Below the pieces are notes generated by a model, which made no database searches, had not been told where the DNA came from, and saw only the letters and a program-made list of their open reading frames with translations. From assembly GCF_024166365.1 (NCBI RefSeq), contig NC_064835.1:62724607-62788606 (forward strand): a DNA stretch of 64,000 nucleotides, read 5' to 3'. Made by a program: the position numbers and the translations under genes. The DNA comes from Elephas maximus indicus. Its lineage: Eukaryota; Chordata; Mammalia; Proboscidea; Elephantidae. This document shows, piece by piece, positions 21,967 through 33,369 of this stretch (the first letter of the stretch is position 1; each line of letters opens with the position of its first letter).

Positions 21967-22321
21967 CGTGCACAACCACACAGCCTTCCTTCACTGGTTT
22001 CCAGATGGCTACCTTGGTCCTCAGGAAGTAGCCAAGGCTGCTAGGGTCCCTGGATTTGGCTCTTGCTACAACCCCAGACTTGGATTTGAGGCCTGAGGGA
22101 CTGCTGGGGAAGTCTGTTTTGGCTGCCAGGTAAGGGTGTGGCTGTACTCAAAAGTCATTCATTAGGACGCAGGAGGGTGCATCTCCTTTAGTTGTGGGGC
22201 AGCTTTTATTTGGGGTTGCATGAACAGCGTCTGGGGAGTGGGGAGGGGTAGAAAGTGTGACTCCTCTGTCAGACTGGGCAGCCCCTGCTGGCACAGCAGC
22301 TTCCCCTTTCTTCTGCATCTG

Positions 22322-22355
22322 CCCTGGCCCTGGGCCCTGGGCCCTGGGCCCTGGG
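22322..22355. repeat. (CCCTGGG)n short tandem repeat
   Basis: A 7-bp unit repeated about five times, the first copy imperfect. It lies in intron 1 and is probably length-variable. Confidence 0.85.
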
Positions 22356-22582
22356 TAAGGGCCTGAGGAAGGACATGGGACTTTGGTGCAGCGCATCTCT
22401 GCCCTGTTCTGCCTTCTTGTAGGCTGCCAGTGTTAAGGCGCTCCTCAGCAGAGCCTCAGTCCCAGGCGACCTTGAGGGCTGTCCTTTTCCTCAGATGAGA
22501 GCTGCCTGCCCCGCTTGTTATTATGGCCACCTTGGTACTGTGACACTCTGGTCTTGCCCCGTCCAGATGTTTCCCTTGCCCT

Positions 22583-22764
22583 TCCCCACCTTGCTCCGGG
22601 ACAGATAATTAACACAATGACAGGAGCCCTCTTTGCTCTGTGGGAGTTAGTACGCGTTTTTCCTTGTGTAGGGCCGGTCCTCTGCAAAATGATGTCGTCA
22701 TGAAAAAGCTTTGTCCTTCCCCACGGCCAAGTAATAAAAATAAATACACAATGTGGGCCCTTTA
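22583..22764. other. Candidate conserved intronic element
   Basis: A repeat-free stretch has clustered motif-like words: GATAATTAAC (homeodomain-like), TGACAGG (MEIS/TGIF-like) and ATGATGTCGTCATG (near-palindromic, bZIP-like). It then turns AT-rich before returning to ordinary intron. This is only a visual candidate; conservation was not tested. Confidence 0.25.
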
Positions 22765-23101
22765 TGTCGCTGGCAGTCCCCTGAGGGAAGAGCCTGATCG
22801 CTTTGCTGGCTGAGCTGGCTGGGGACCCCTTGGGTTATTTCTTCCCTCAGAAATGATGGTGGCCAGAGATGGAAGCTGGGCTTGGATGCTCATGCTGGGG
22901 CATGACTGTGTGTGGGTCTGGACGCCAGGCCTCTCCTCAGAGGGTGGTAACCATGGGCTCTGCAAGTAGAGATCCCAAGAGGCAATGCGTTAGAGGAGAC
23001 GCTTACATGGGAGGAAGCTTACCACAGGCCACTTCACTTAGCCTGGGTGCAAATCCCAGCCCTTAATCACGGAATCTTGTCAGCAGAGCTAGAAGAGTGC
23101 T

Positions 23102-23289
23102 TTTGTTGTTGTTAGTTGCCATCGAGTTGACTCCAACTCATGGCAACCCCATGTGTGCAGAGTACAACTGCTCCATAGGGTTTTCAAGGCTGTGACCTTT
23201 TGGAAGCCTGTCACCAGTCCAGTCTTCTGAGGCGCTTCTGGGTGGGTTCAAACCACCACCTCTTGGCTGGTAGAGCGTTTAGCTACTTA
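23102..23289 (-). mobile_element. AfroSINE, antisense, 15003-like form
   Basis: TTTTGTTGTTGTTAGTTGCC starts the complement of the RTE-type tail; GTGGGTTCAAACCACCACC is the B-box zone. It lies directly against the next SINE. Confidence 0.75.
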
Positions 23290-23453
23290 AGCAAATCAAC
23301 CCCCTTGCCGTCGAGTCCCTTCTGACTCATAGCAACTCTATAGGAAAGAGTAGAACTGCCCCATAGAGTTTCCAAGGAGCGGCTGGTGGATTCAAACTGC
23401 TGACCTTTTGGATAGCAGCCAAGCTCTTAATCACTGTACCACCAGGGCTCCCT
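23290..23453 (-). mobile_element. AfroSINE, antisense, deleted form
   Basis: CCCTTGCCGTCGAGTCCCTT to CTGTACCACCAGGGCTCCC; the middle reads TTTCCAAGGAGCGGCTGGTG with no middle segment. Head-to-tail contact with the SINE at 23102 suggests insertion at the first element's end. Confidence 0.85.
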
Positions 23454-23916
23454 GAACTACTGAGACATGTGGAAACTGAGGCTCTGTGAGGGCGGGGTCG
23501 GAGAGGGAGAGGGACATGCTCTCAGCTACTCAGCAGATTAGTGGAGAGTGAGCTCTGTGTGGTTTCTCTCAAACCCTGTAGGCTCTGAGGTAAAGAAGAG
23601 ATGGTATTGACCCCTCCAAGGTTTCCATGCAGATGCCCGTGGGCTTTTAGTGAGACAGGGAGATTGCAGCTGGGAAAGGGGAGAGGCCTTGACACTCACC
23701 TGCTGACCTTGAGGGTCAGTCTAATCCAAAGGTGTTTCTGGAGTTCCTGCTGGGCCAAGGCGAGAGGGGGGCCCTGGTGGGGGGCAGAGGGGGTAGAAAT
23801 TCAAGGGAGGGGAGGACGCAGGCATCCCTGTCTACATTCCCTGGAGGGGCAGTCTTGTGAGGAGGATAACCCCCTCACCTCTGCATTTGGAGGATGGGGA
23901 TAACCAACTGCTCTGC

Positions 23917-24018
23917 CAGGTCCTCCTTGGAAACTCTATGGGGCAGTTCTACTCTGTCTTATAGGGTCGCTATGAGTCAGAATCAACCTGACAGCACTGG
24001 GTTTTCTGGGTTTGGTGT
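23917..24018 (+). mobile_element. AfroSINE, sense, 5' truncated
   Basis: Only the body and tail remain: GTCCTCCTTGGAAACTCTAT through GACAGCACTGGGTTTTCTGG. Confidence 0.75.
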
Positions 24019-24027
24019 TATGGTACC

Positions 24028-24041
24028 CCTGTAGGGGGCGC
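24028..24041 (+). promoter_or_regulatory. CTCF-like motif
   Basis: CCTGTAGGGGGCGC fits the CTCF core (YAGRKGGCRC) at every core position, with one mismatch outside it. It directly follows the truncated SINE. Binding is inference. Confidence 0.4.
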
Positions 24042-24267
24042 TGGGGATGTTCGGAGAAAACCCAGCCACTTGGGCCTGCACTCCTTGAGGAGGGGCAGAC
24101 CCTCGTGAGGAGGGGTCATATTCCAAAGACCATCGGGTCAGCCATGGGGAGGCTTTCCTTCAGCCCAGCCTTCTCTGAATTCCCACACGTGGAGCACATA
24201 GCACTCTGTTTTGGTGGATTATTAAAATCTTGCTTTGTTGGTCTAGTCAAGCCCTAATGACTTGACT

Positions 24268-24479
24268 GAAGAGCGCTGGTGGTGCAGTAGTTACGTGCTC
24301 AGCTGCTAACCAGAAGGTCAGCAGTTCGAACCCACCAGTTGCTCTGCAGGAGAAAGATGTGGCAACCTGCTTCTGTAAAGATGACAGCCTTGGAAACCTC
24401 ATGGGGCAGTTCTCCTCTGTCCTATAATGTCTCTCTGAGTCAGAATCAACTTGATGGCAATGAGTTTGGTTTGGTTAAG
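24268..24479 (+). mobile_element. AfroSINE, sense, full form, 9-bp TSD
   Basis: GACTTGACT flanks it at 24259-24267 and 24480-24488. The middle segment is present: GGAGAAAGATGTGGCAACCT and TCTGTAAAGATGACAGCCTT. It serves as the local full-length reference for the deleted subfamily. Confidence 0.9.
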
Positions 24480-24494
24480 GACTTGACTTACATT

Positions 24495-24700
24495 GGTTCA
24501 AAGCAGCCCCTGAGGTATAGGTCCTCACAGCAACCTTCTGAGGTATAGGCACTGTTACTATGTTTAACAGCTGAGGAGACTGAGGCACAGAGAGGTTAAG
24601 TGACTTTTCTAAAGGGAAACAGTAAGTGGCAGACCCAGAATTTGAACACAGGCAGTCTGGCTTCAGATTCGATGTTCTTGGCCACCATGCTGTACTGCCC
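24495..24700 (-). mobile_element. MIR SINE, antisense
   Basis: GAGACTGAGGCACAGAGAGG, GTAAGTGGCAGACCCAGAAT and TTGAACACAGGCAGTCTGGC in order. Confidence 0.85.
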
Positions 24701-25619
24701 ATCTCAGTTTTCCCTGCGTGGCTTCCACGATTCCACCCTACATAGGGCCAGAGGCTCAGCAGCTGCCCTCCTGAGGCTTCCTCTCTTCCCCAAAGCAGAT
24801 CGTGCGAGTTAGCTTGGAGGCTGTGTGAGCACATCCTTCTCCTCCTCCTACGTGAGCCCTGGTTTATTGGGTTGAGCATGTTTGATCTGCGGCTCTGGGC
24901 CTGGTTGTGTCTGCCCCAGAGGCTGCCGCCTGGCACTTTGGGAAGGAGGATATGTCCTTCCAGGAGTGGATGAAGGCTGGGAAGCTCTGCCTTGGCCTGG
25001 ACACACACCCCACACCTCTGGTGAGAGTCACTCCCCTAGGGTTTGTATACTGGAGCAGGGCTTGGGGACATCAATAGATATGAAACTTCCTGACCTTGCC
25101 CGAGCCATCACATGCCTGCTTTACAGTGGCGGTGATGGAGCACTCCCAGCCATCCAGTTCCTCCTCCTACAGAAAATGCAGTCATTTCCTTTTTTTCTCC
25201 CCTTTTGTTCAACATTCGGGAAGCAATGACTGGGCAACCACAGTGCCTAGGTCAGCGCTGTGGAGGATACAGAAGAAATAGAATGTACTGCCCTTTCCCC
25301 GGAAGGGTGAAAATGTGTTTGAGACAAGACTTTCACAGGAAGGATGATTAACTTACGAAGCAACAAATAAAAAGCATGAGAGGAAGGAAGGGGCAAACGA
25401 AGGGGGAACTTTTGAGGGCTGGAGTGATCAGGGTGGACTTCCTGGGGGAGGCAGGGCCTTGAATGACAGGTGAGGTGTGGTGGCCTGGTGAGTTTCAGTC
25501 AGGGAAACTGCTCCTCAAGAAGGGGAGGTGAGTGGGGCGGGGCTGGGCCAGGAGGGGATGCAGACGGACACCAAGCTTTTCTTTGAGCCTCATTCCCTGA
25601 AACAGTCTACCTTCTTTTA

Positions 25620-26150
25620 ATGCAGCTTTTTTATTTTTGAGTAGCTCACCTGGTTTAAAATCCTAAAGGTACAAAATGCAGACAATGAAAAATCTCCCTT
25701 GCTCAGAAAATACAGAACAGAATTTCAAATTCTCATGAACTCCAGACTTTCTGGAGCCATGGACGTTGGATAAGCCTCTGAAACCATTGCCCTGGGCTAA
25801 TCTTTAAACCTTAAACCAAAAATGTCCCCTGAAGTCTGAAAACCAAATCGTAGTTTAGCTTAACTAGTAAAGGATGTCTGTCTTGAGCACTGTGCTCTCT
25901 TCAAACTATCTGTGTGGGATCAAAGTGACAACAGCCACCAGGAAGATTAGATAGGAGCCTTAGGGGGCAGTGAGTTTGTGTTAATAGGGAAGGAATAACT
26001 CAGAAAAGGTGGGTGAGAATGGTCACACAATCCGAAGAATGTAATCAGTGTCTCTGAATTGTACATGTAGAAATTGTTGAATTGGTATATGTTCTGCTGT
26101 GTGTATTTTCAACAATAACAAAAAATAAATTATTGGAAAAAAAAATCTCA
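25620..26150 (+). mobile_element. L1 3'-end-like element, sense
   Basis: The same repeat as 1148-2487 and 8770-9440 but in sense orientation: TCTCATGAACTCCAGACTTT, then TGCCCTGGGCTAATCTTTAA, then CACTGAATTGTACATG-type sequence (about 26058), ending in an A-rich tail at about 26120-26148. Confidence 0.65.
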
Positions 26151-26739
26151 TCCTGACCTCGGGTCAGCCAGCAGCTTTCCTCAGAGGTGACCAACATTAC
26201 CAGTTCTTGTGTCACCTTACGAAGTTATTAATAGAAATGAGTCTATAAGCAAATGCATTGCCTATTTTCTTCCCCCCTCCTTTTTTGTTTGTCCAAATGC
26301 AACATTCTCAGTGCACGGTCTGTACCTGCAACCTGCTGACTTTCCCATGTAGGGATGTTTATTGTTTGTCTCTACCTTTTGTGGGGTCTGACCTGAGACA
26401 CTGGCGGAGGGGATGGTCACCACTTAGTTTTTCCCTCCATGACCCAGGGTTCCTGTTTTGGGGCGAATATGGGGTTAGGAGCAAATTGGTGGTGGGGTGG
26501 GGGGGGGCGGGGTAGTGGTTAAGTAGAATTTCTTCCTTACACCTCCCTTTGCCGAAGATGCCTTGGGAGGGGTCATCTTGCTGATTCTCTCCCTTTTCCT
26601 GGGCAGGGTCAGTGCTGTTTGGCCCTGGGCTACCTCTCTCCCATGGGGCTGATGACAGCCTGGAAAAGGCCCCTGATAGACAAACCCAAAACATATGTGT
26701 GGTTTGGCCTACTTTCAGAGGGTGTTCCCGGCAGTAGCT

Positions 26740-26905
26740 CATTTCCTTTTCCCCTGAGGGTAGCAGATGACCCCTATTTTTACAGATGTGGAAACTGGGG
26801 TCCTAGGAGGTGGAATGACCTGTCCAAGGTCACCTGGCTACATAGTGGCAGCCCAATTTCTGACCTCCAGGCCCGGAGCTTCTTTCTCTACATGGTGCTA
26901 TCGGA
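26740..26905 (-). mobile_element. MIR SINE, antisense
   Basis: TTTTTACAGATGTGGAAACT, CCTGTCCAAGGTCACCTGGC and ACATAGTGGCAGCCCAATTT. Confidence 0.75.
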
Positions 26906-27459
26906 CTACATACTTCTTGTGGCTATCTCTGGTGGTTAGACTTTGCTGGGTGAGTGCGGACCCCTGGCCACCTCTGCAGCCCCCCAACAGTGACACATCA
27001 CTGGAGCTTGCAGCAGTAGGAGAGATGAGGAGTAGCCGAGATGCTTGTGCCCTAAAGGGAGGGAGGCTGACACTGCTGGGGTCTGAGGTGGACCGGAGGA
27101 GCTGTCTCTGTGGAGACAGCGGTCACTGATGAGATGACTGTTTTGGGCTCCGAGGAGAGTTGGTGCTGGGCATGGTGCCAGAGAAGGTGATAAGGGTCAT
27201 CCTTCTGGCCTGATAGGAGGCAATCTCCTGTCCTATGATTGCGTCTGGCTTGCAGTTTTACTGCAGATACCAACGCAAAGGGTAGTTAAGTTGGGGGTGT
27301 CGCAGCCAAAAGAGGGCTGCCCTGTGGTTGTGTGTAAGGCAAGACTGCTTGGGGAGAGGACACTGGAGAGGAAGGAAGATGTCAGAATAAAAGAGACTCG
27401 GGGAAAGTTTTTTCCAGTTGCCTCCCCAAACTCTGAGTGATAACAGTTTTAGTTGGCAC

Positions 27460-27600
27460 TGCACCCTGTCCCAAAGGACTTATTTTATCATCCCCATTTA
27501 CAGAGGTGAAATGGTTTTTTAAAAGCCACTTAGTAAGTCAGAGGCAGGACTAGAACCAGGCCTCCTGTCTTCTAGTTCCCTGGGGCTTTCCTATAATACC
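27460..27600 (-). mobile_element. MIR SINE, antisense
   Basis: CATCCCCATTTACAGAGGTG, CACTTAGTAAGTCAGAGGCA and GACTAGAACCAGGCCTCCTG. A close relative lies at 29430-29545. Confidence 0.7.
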
Positions 27601-27639
27601 CTTAAAATGATTTTTTCCCTCAGTTTCTTTTTGGGACTG

Positions 27640-27760
27640 AAGCTGCCAGCTCCATCTCATTTACCCAGCAGGTGTTAGAGGTGTTCCATATATCAGGCCC
27701 TGTCCCAGGGTGTGGGGATAGAAGGTGAGTAACAGTCCCTGCTGTCGACAGAGGGCGAGA
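27640..27760 (+). mobile_element. Probable L2 3'-end fragment
   Basis: TTTACCCAGCAGGTGTTAGA, CAGGCCCTGTCCCAGGGTGT and GGATAGAAGGTGAGTAACAG follow the L2 3'-end order, heavily decayed. Confidence 0.45.
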
Positions 27761-27849
27761 CTGCAGGCTGGGGGCCCTGCCCGAGGGCCACTGCAGGAGC
27801 GTGAAAAAGGGGTGCTCAGGGGAGGGGACCCCTGGTCCCTCCTACCTTC

Positions 27850-27990
27850 CCCATTGCTGCTGTCCTAGTTTAGGCAAATTTTATTTTTACTTCTGCTCTG
27901 GGCTGTTACCATAGCTGCTGCTGTCTTTTTATAGGCAGTTTATTAATTTATGATGAGAAGTAAAACTGCAGAGGCCTAAAGAGTTGCTCA
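27850..27990. other. AT-rich candidate conserved element
   Basis: A repeat-free AT-rich island in GC-rich intron with TTTATTTTTAC, TTTTTATAG and TTATTAATTTATG words. Worth a conservation check only. Confidence 0.2.
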
Positions 27991-28154
27991 GGTTAGCTTG
28001 GCCGCAGGACCCTACCCTGGGCTGTGCGGGCCCATGCCAGCCTCCTCCCTGCCTCGTCTCTCTGCTGTGTCCAGCAGTCTGGCGCTCTTCCTACAGCACA
28101 CTGTTCGTCAGGTCCTGTCCTTATTTCACGCCCTATGGGACTCAGACGTACCAG

Positions 28155-28250
28155 CGGTTGTGAAGATGGCCCAGGACTGGGCAACATTTCATTCTGTTCA
28201 TAAGGTTTCCGTGTGTCAGAGCTGACGGTACAGCAACTGTCAACAACAAC
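28155..28250 (+). mobile_element. RTE 3'-end fragment, sense
   Basis: GATGGCCCAGGACTGGGCAA, then TTCATTCTGTTCATAAGG, then CAGCAACTGTCAACAACAAC. It parallels the last 95 bp of the RTE ending at 49749. Confidence 0.75.
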
Positions 28251-28254
28251 AGTA

Positions 28255-28600
28255 CTCTCTGGGGCCCAGAATAAAGTCCCAGCTCCGTATTGTGGTACCT
28301 GAGGCAGTCTCCTACCTGCCCCAAAGCACTTCCCTGCCCTTCGTCAGGTGTCCAGCCCTGGGCATCTGCCTCTTCTGTTCCGTCCACCTGGGATGTATCT
28401 CTGACTCACTCCTCGCCTCCTTTCTATCCGTTGTTCAATTCCAGCGTAAATGCATGTTCTGCACGCCCCTTCTCAAAGCCATCTCACCACTCCCTTTTAG
28501 CTTTTGTAAGAGCTTTAATTGTGCATTTTTGTGGTGCTGATCACTTTTTTTCCCTTCATTCATGTGGCTATCTTATTTCCCCACCAACGATGTAAGCTCT
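28255..28600 (-). mobile_element. Probable L2 fragment, antisense
   Basis: CCAGAATAAAGTCCCAGCTC ... CTCTTCTGTTCCGTCCACCT ... TGTAAGCTCTTTGAAGATAC resembles an L2 3' half on the reverse strand. Tentative. Confidence 0.4.
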
Positions 28601-28763
28601 TTGAAGATACTCCCTTTTTCGTGTTCTGAGAAAAGTTTGAATGGAGGTCTGGCTGGTGGGATTTCACTGACGAGTTCCCAGTGCTTCTGAGAGGGACGGT
28701 GCTGGTGGTGTGGGTGTCAAGAGTAATAATTTTAGGGGGCATGTCTCCCTGCCCCTGTCTAAT

Positions 28764-29430
28764 TAAAAAAAAAAATAGTTTTGTTTTTGAGAATATATAC
28801 AGCAAAACATATACCAATTCAGCCATTTTTACATGTACAATTCAGTGACATTGATAACATTCTTCAAGTTGTGCAGCCATTCTCACCCACCTTTTCTGAG
28901 TTGTTCCCTGTTAACATAAACTCACTGTCCCTTAAGGCTCCTATGTCATCTTTCAAGTTGCTATTGTCAATTTGATCCTATATAGATAGATCTTAAAAGA
29001 GACAATGCTCAAGGCAGACATTCTTTACTAGTTAAGCTAAATGTTGTTTGGTTTTAAGAAGACTTCAGGGCATATTTTTGGTTTAAGATTTAAAGATTAT
29101 CCCAGGGCAATAGTTTCAGGGGTTCATCAAGCCTCCATGGGTTCAGCAAGTCTGAATTCCATGCGAATGTGAAATTCTGTTCTCTGTTTTCCCCCTTTTG
29201 GTCAGGATTCGTCTATAGAATCTTTTATCAAAATGTTCAGTAATGGTAGCTGGGCACCATTCAGTTCTTCTGGTCTCACGGCAAAGAAGGCAGTTATCTG
29301 TTCGCGGAGGCAATTAGCCACACATTCCATTTCCTCCTCTATTCTTCACTCTCCTTCTTCACCGGTTGCTCCAAGTGAGTAAAGACCAATTGCTGTACCT
29401 TGAATGGCACCTTGCAGCCTAACTGGCTAA
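28764..29430 (-). mobile_element. L1 3'-end-like element, antisense
   Basis: Begins after an A-rich/T-rich junction with GAATATATACAGCAAAACAT, includes TTACATGTACAATTCAGTGA, and ends near GAATGGCACCTTGCAGCC. It is an uninterrupted copy, useful for defining the insertion points in 1148-2487. Confidence 0.65.
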
Positions 29431-29545
29431 TTTTAACACCCACATTTACAGAGGTGAATTTGCTTGTTTAAAGATACTTAGTAAGTCAGAGGCAGTGCTA
29501 GAACCCAGATCTCCTGTCTTCCATTTCCACTGTGGTTTTCTTAGG
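29430..29545 (-). mobile_element. MIR SINE, antisense
   Basis: ACCCACATTTACAGAGGTGA and TTAGTAAGTCAGAGGCAGTG, followed by CTAGAACCCAGATCTCCTG. Confidence 0.65.
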
Positions 29546-30300
29546 CCCTGTGTTGGTTACAGAGGGCTGATGAGTTCACAGGTTAGCCCAAGGCTAACGG
29601 ACAAGATCAGATGTGGGGGCTTAGTCATAGGACAAGGAGAAATAGCCTGTACCCTGGCCCAAGGCTTATCCCCTGACCTCCGCAAGTATCTAATATAACC
29701 CTGCTGTTGGCCCCAAGTGGGACCAGGTATGAGTGAGTCAGTGTACCCTGAATATTTTAGGGTGCACCTCTAACCATCTCCAACAGATTTGGGTGCTTTT
29801 TAAAAAACATAACCATAATGCTATCATCACACACACACACAATCAACAGAATCAACAAGAGGCCCTTAATCATCTAATACCCAGTTCGTATTCATATTTC
29901 CCTGATTACCTCAAAAATATCTCTTCATATGTGGTTTGTTGAGACGGGATCCAGATAAGGCCTTGGTTGTTACGTCTCCTTGTTGTAACATTTCCTCAGG
30001 TGTCCCCAGTGTAACAGTTCCTTACCTTTTGGTTTCATGCCAACATTACCTGATGGAGAAACCTGTCCATTTGTCCTTGAGAATATCCCACACTCTTGAC
30101 TGGAGTGATTGCTTCCTCATGATGCCCTTCAACCTACTTATCCCCCCTTGAACACTGGTCCATTACCCAGGCTCCACCCTCCTGGCCTGAGTCCCTCACA
30201 GGTGGAGTGGCTAACTCCACTGCATCCCATCAGGAAAGTCACCTGTCTGCCCTCTCACCTTCAGTGAGGCCAAGAGTTGCAGTGGGCTCTAGGCTGTCAG

Positions 30301-30492
30301 CTCGACATTATGAGCCTGCTAACCGAAAGGCTGACGGTTCAAACCCACCCAGTGTTTCCATGGGAGAAAGAACCTGGCCATCTGTTTCTGTAAAGATTAC
30401 AACCTAGGAAACCCCATGGAACAGTTCTACTCTGTCACATGGGGTTGCTGTGAGTCGAAATTGACTCAAAGGCACCTAAAAACAACAACAAA
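30301..30492 (+). mobile_element. AfroSINE, sense, full form
   Basis: A degraded head, then CCTGCTAACCGAAAGGCTGA, B box GGTTCAAACCCACCC, and the tail AATTGACTCAAAGGCACCTA AAAACAACAACAA ending like an RTE. Confidence 0.8.
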
Positions 30493-30536
30493 GTAGGAAT
30501 GGCAGAATGGTACGGTTTGCACAGGAGTAGTAGGGC

Positions 30537-31280
30537 TTATTGTTGTTGTTAGGCGCCATTGAGTGAAACCCTATGTACAACAGAATGAAATGTTGCCTGG
30601 CCCTGCAACATCCTCACAATCGTTGCTGTTTGATCCCACTGTTGTAGCCACTGTGTCAATCCATCTCATTGAGGGTCTCCCTCTTTTTTGCTGACCTTCC
30701 ACATTACCAAGCATGATGTCTTTTCCCAGCGATTGGTCCCTCCTGATGACATTTCCAAAGTGAGCAAGACAGAGTCTCACCATCCTCACTTCTAAGGAGC
30801 ATTCTGGCCGTACTTCCAAGACAGATTTGTTCGTTCTTGGCAGTCCATGATATATTCAGTATTCTTTGCCAACACCATAATTCAAATGCATCGGTTCTTC
30901 TTTGGTTTTCCCTATTTTGTGGTCCAGCTTTCACATGCATGTGAGACAATTGAAAATACCATAGTTTGGGTCAGGCACACCTTCATCCTCAAAGTGACAT
31001 CTTTGCTTTTCAACACTTTAAAGAGGTCGTTTGTGGCAGATTTTCCCAATGCAATACATCATTTGACTTCTTGACTGCTGCTTCCATGGGCTTTATTGTT
31101 TCAAGAAAAATTAAATCCTTGACAACTTTAGTTTCTTCACCATTTATCATGATGTTTTTATTTGTCTGCTTATGAGGATTTCCCTTTTCCTTATGTTGAG
31201 GTGTAATGGGTACTGAAGCCTGTGGTCTTTTACCTTCATCAGTAAGTAGTTTAAGCTGTCTTCATGTTTGGCAAGCAAAA
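30537..31280 (-). mobile_element. RTE/BovB-type LINE, antisense, 5' truncated
   Basis: The minus strand starts at the 3' tail (TTGTTGTTGTTAGGCGCCAT complement). It encodes the C-terminal region seen in other copies: RPECSLEVRMVRL, HFGNVIRRDQSLGKDIMLG and KRGRPSMRWIDTVA (30819-30571). Further up, the match fades near 31280. It is inactive and opposite in direction to the RTE block at 43866-50039. Confidence 0.85.
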
Positions 31281-31557
31281 GCCCAATTTAGTGCCGTTAT
31301 TGTCCAATTTGGTGATGACATTCAAATTAAAAACCATTTACATGGCAAGAGTTTCCTGCCAGCACAAAGATTACCAGGTCTTATGAGCCTGGGGAGGGGA
31401 GAACAGAGGTGGCCTGGCCTCTGAAGGCTGCAGGCCTCCTGAGGATAAGTGGTTTAATCTGCACAGTGCCATTTGAAATGTCCAGTTGCTGGCCTGGAGT
31501 AGAAATCTGAGGCAGGCAGTGTTATGGGGAGGCATTTTGGTATTTTCCCCAAGAATT

Positions 31558-31956
31558 ACTTTTTTTTTTAATTGTGGTAAATATATATGTACCAAAATAT
31601 TTACCATTTCAACATTCTTCTCATGCACAACTCAGTGACGTTAATTGTGTTCATCATGTCGTACAACCATCACCATCCTCCATTTCCAGATTTTTCCATC
31701 GCCCTTAACAGAAGCTCAGTGTCCCCTAAGCATTGAGTCCTCCTTTTCCCCTCCCTCCCACCTGCCCTGGGTAACCACTAATAAAATTAGGTCTGTGTAC
31801 ACTCCCCTGATCTAGATATTTCATATAAGTGGAATCATACGATATTTGTCCTCTTGTGCCTGACTTATTTCACTCAGAATGACATTTTCAAAGTTCATTC
31901 ATGTGGTATCACGTATCAGGACTTCATTTCTCTTTGTGACTGAGTAATATGCGTTG
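31558..31956 (-). mobile_element. Old L1 3' end, antisense
   Basis: AATTGTGGTAAATATATATG, GTACAACCATCACCATCCTC and ATAAGTGGAATCATACGATA are standard L1M-type 3'-end sequence on the reverse strand. Confidence 0.8.
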
Positions 31957-32054
31957 TGTAAATGGTTTAATGCTCAACTGCTAGCCTAAAGGTTCACGGT
32001 TTGAACCCACCCAGAGGTGCCTCAGAAGATAGGCCTGGCGATCTGTTTCTGAAG
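31957..32054 (+). mobile_element. AfroSINE, sense, 3' truncated, GTGCAAATGG variant
   Basis: GTGTAAATGGTTTAATGCTC ... GGTTTGAACCCACCCAGAGG ... GGCCTGGCGATCTGTTTCTG. It belongs to the same variant as 32807 and 37211. Confidence 0.7.
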
Positions 32055-32336
32055 GGCCACAGCCAGAAGAGAGAAGCTGTAGACATGGTGGATTGCGGCC
32101 CAGCAGGTGAGACTCAGCGGAAGACCAGCCTGAGGAAGTCGGCGACTGTGGTGCTGGGGCTTGATGAGAGCAAGCTCTGGAGCCACCAGCTCCCCGGTTA
32201 GCAGGTGCAGCTGGCTGTTTTTGTTTCTCTGGCGTCACCTTCATTGGCATGCAGAGTATCTGAGGGTCAGCCTGAGCACTGTAGCATGACGCTGGGAAGG
32301 CTGAGGGCCTTCAGCTGGTTTCCTGACCTTTGCCAG

Positions 32337-32468
32337 GGTTAAGCATTCAGCTGCTAACCAAAAGGTTGGCATTTTGAATCCACCAGCCACTTGCTGGAAA
32401 CCCTATGGGGCAGTTCTACCCTGTCTGATAGGGTTGCTATGAGTCAGAATTGACTTGATGGCAGTGGG
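32337..32468 (+). mobile_element. AfroSINE, sense, deleted form
   Basis: CAGCTGCTAACCAAAAGGTT, ACTTGCTGGAAACCCTATGG and AGAATTGACTTGATGGCAGT; the 5' head is lost. Confidence 0.8.
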
Positions 32469-32806
32469 CCCCTGTGGCCCTGAGTGGGAAATGGGGAGCA
32501 GTGCCTGCTGTCTGCTCTGCCACCTTAGCCTGGGGCCGACAGTGTGGTGGGAGGGGGAGACCTGCTCTTCTGCCCCACTTGTTCCCTCCCTACTCCAGAA
32601 CAGGTGCTCTTAGCCCTTTCTGTGCCATAGACCCCTTGGGTATCTGTGAAGCCTATGGGCTCCTCAGAGTAAGGTTTTTAAACATATAGGTTACAAAAGA
32701 CACTGATGATATTGAAATAAAGTTATCAACATATGAAAACATTTGATCAGGTAATATATATATGCCTTATTAATGCATTAAACAGTATAATCTAGTGGTG
32801 ATCTAA

Positions 32807-33006
32807 GGTCTCTGGGTGGTGCAGATGGTTTGCTCTCAGCTGTTAATCAAAAGGTTGGCAGTTCGAATCCACCCAGTGGTGCCTTGAGAGAAAGGCCTGG
32901 CAGTCTACTTCTGTGAAGATTACAGCTGAGAAAACCCTATGAAGCACAGTTCTACTCTGTAACATGTGAGGTTGCCATGAGTCGGAATTGACTCGATGGC
33001 AACGGG
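32807..33006 (+). mobile_element. AfroSINE, sense, GTGCAGATGG variant, 15-bp TSD
   Basis: CTAGTGGTGATCTAA (32792-32806) and CTAGTGGTGGTCTAA (33007-33021) flank it. The body reads GGTCTCTGGGTGGTGCAGAT ... GGCCTGGCAGTCTACTTCTG ... TGAGAAAACCCTATGAAGCA ... GAATTGACTCGATGGCAACG. Confidence 0.9.
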
Positions 33007-33309
33007 CTAGTGGTGGTCTAACCAATTTCAGAGTAGCTATGAACAGAATTTTGTGACATCTGCAACAGCTGAAATATGATATGAAAATATCAGATTTTTC
33101 TTGGTACCTATATTTGTAATTGAAGAAAATGCTAAATTTCAGTTTGAGATTAGTAAAAATAAAGACAGAATTTTCCTCCCATCTAACGCAGATTCCTCTG
33201 CTCTAGAGAAATAAGGGGAGCGACTTTGGATTCCACAACTGGCAGGGAAAGGGGGCTTCTGGGCCTGGGGAGGGTACATGTTGTACTTGCAGAAGGGATG
33301 CTGTCTAGT

Positions 33310-33369
33310 GCATGATGAAAGTCACAGGCTCTGAAGCCAGGGAGCCTGAGTTCAAATCCTGGCTCTCCT
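33310..33369 (+). mobile_element. MIR fragment, sense
   Basis: GGCTCTGAAGCCAGGGAGCC and TGAGTTCAAATCCTGGCTCT form the MIR 5' part, ended by the next SINE. Confidence 0.6.
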
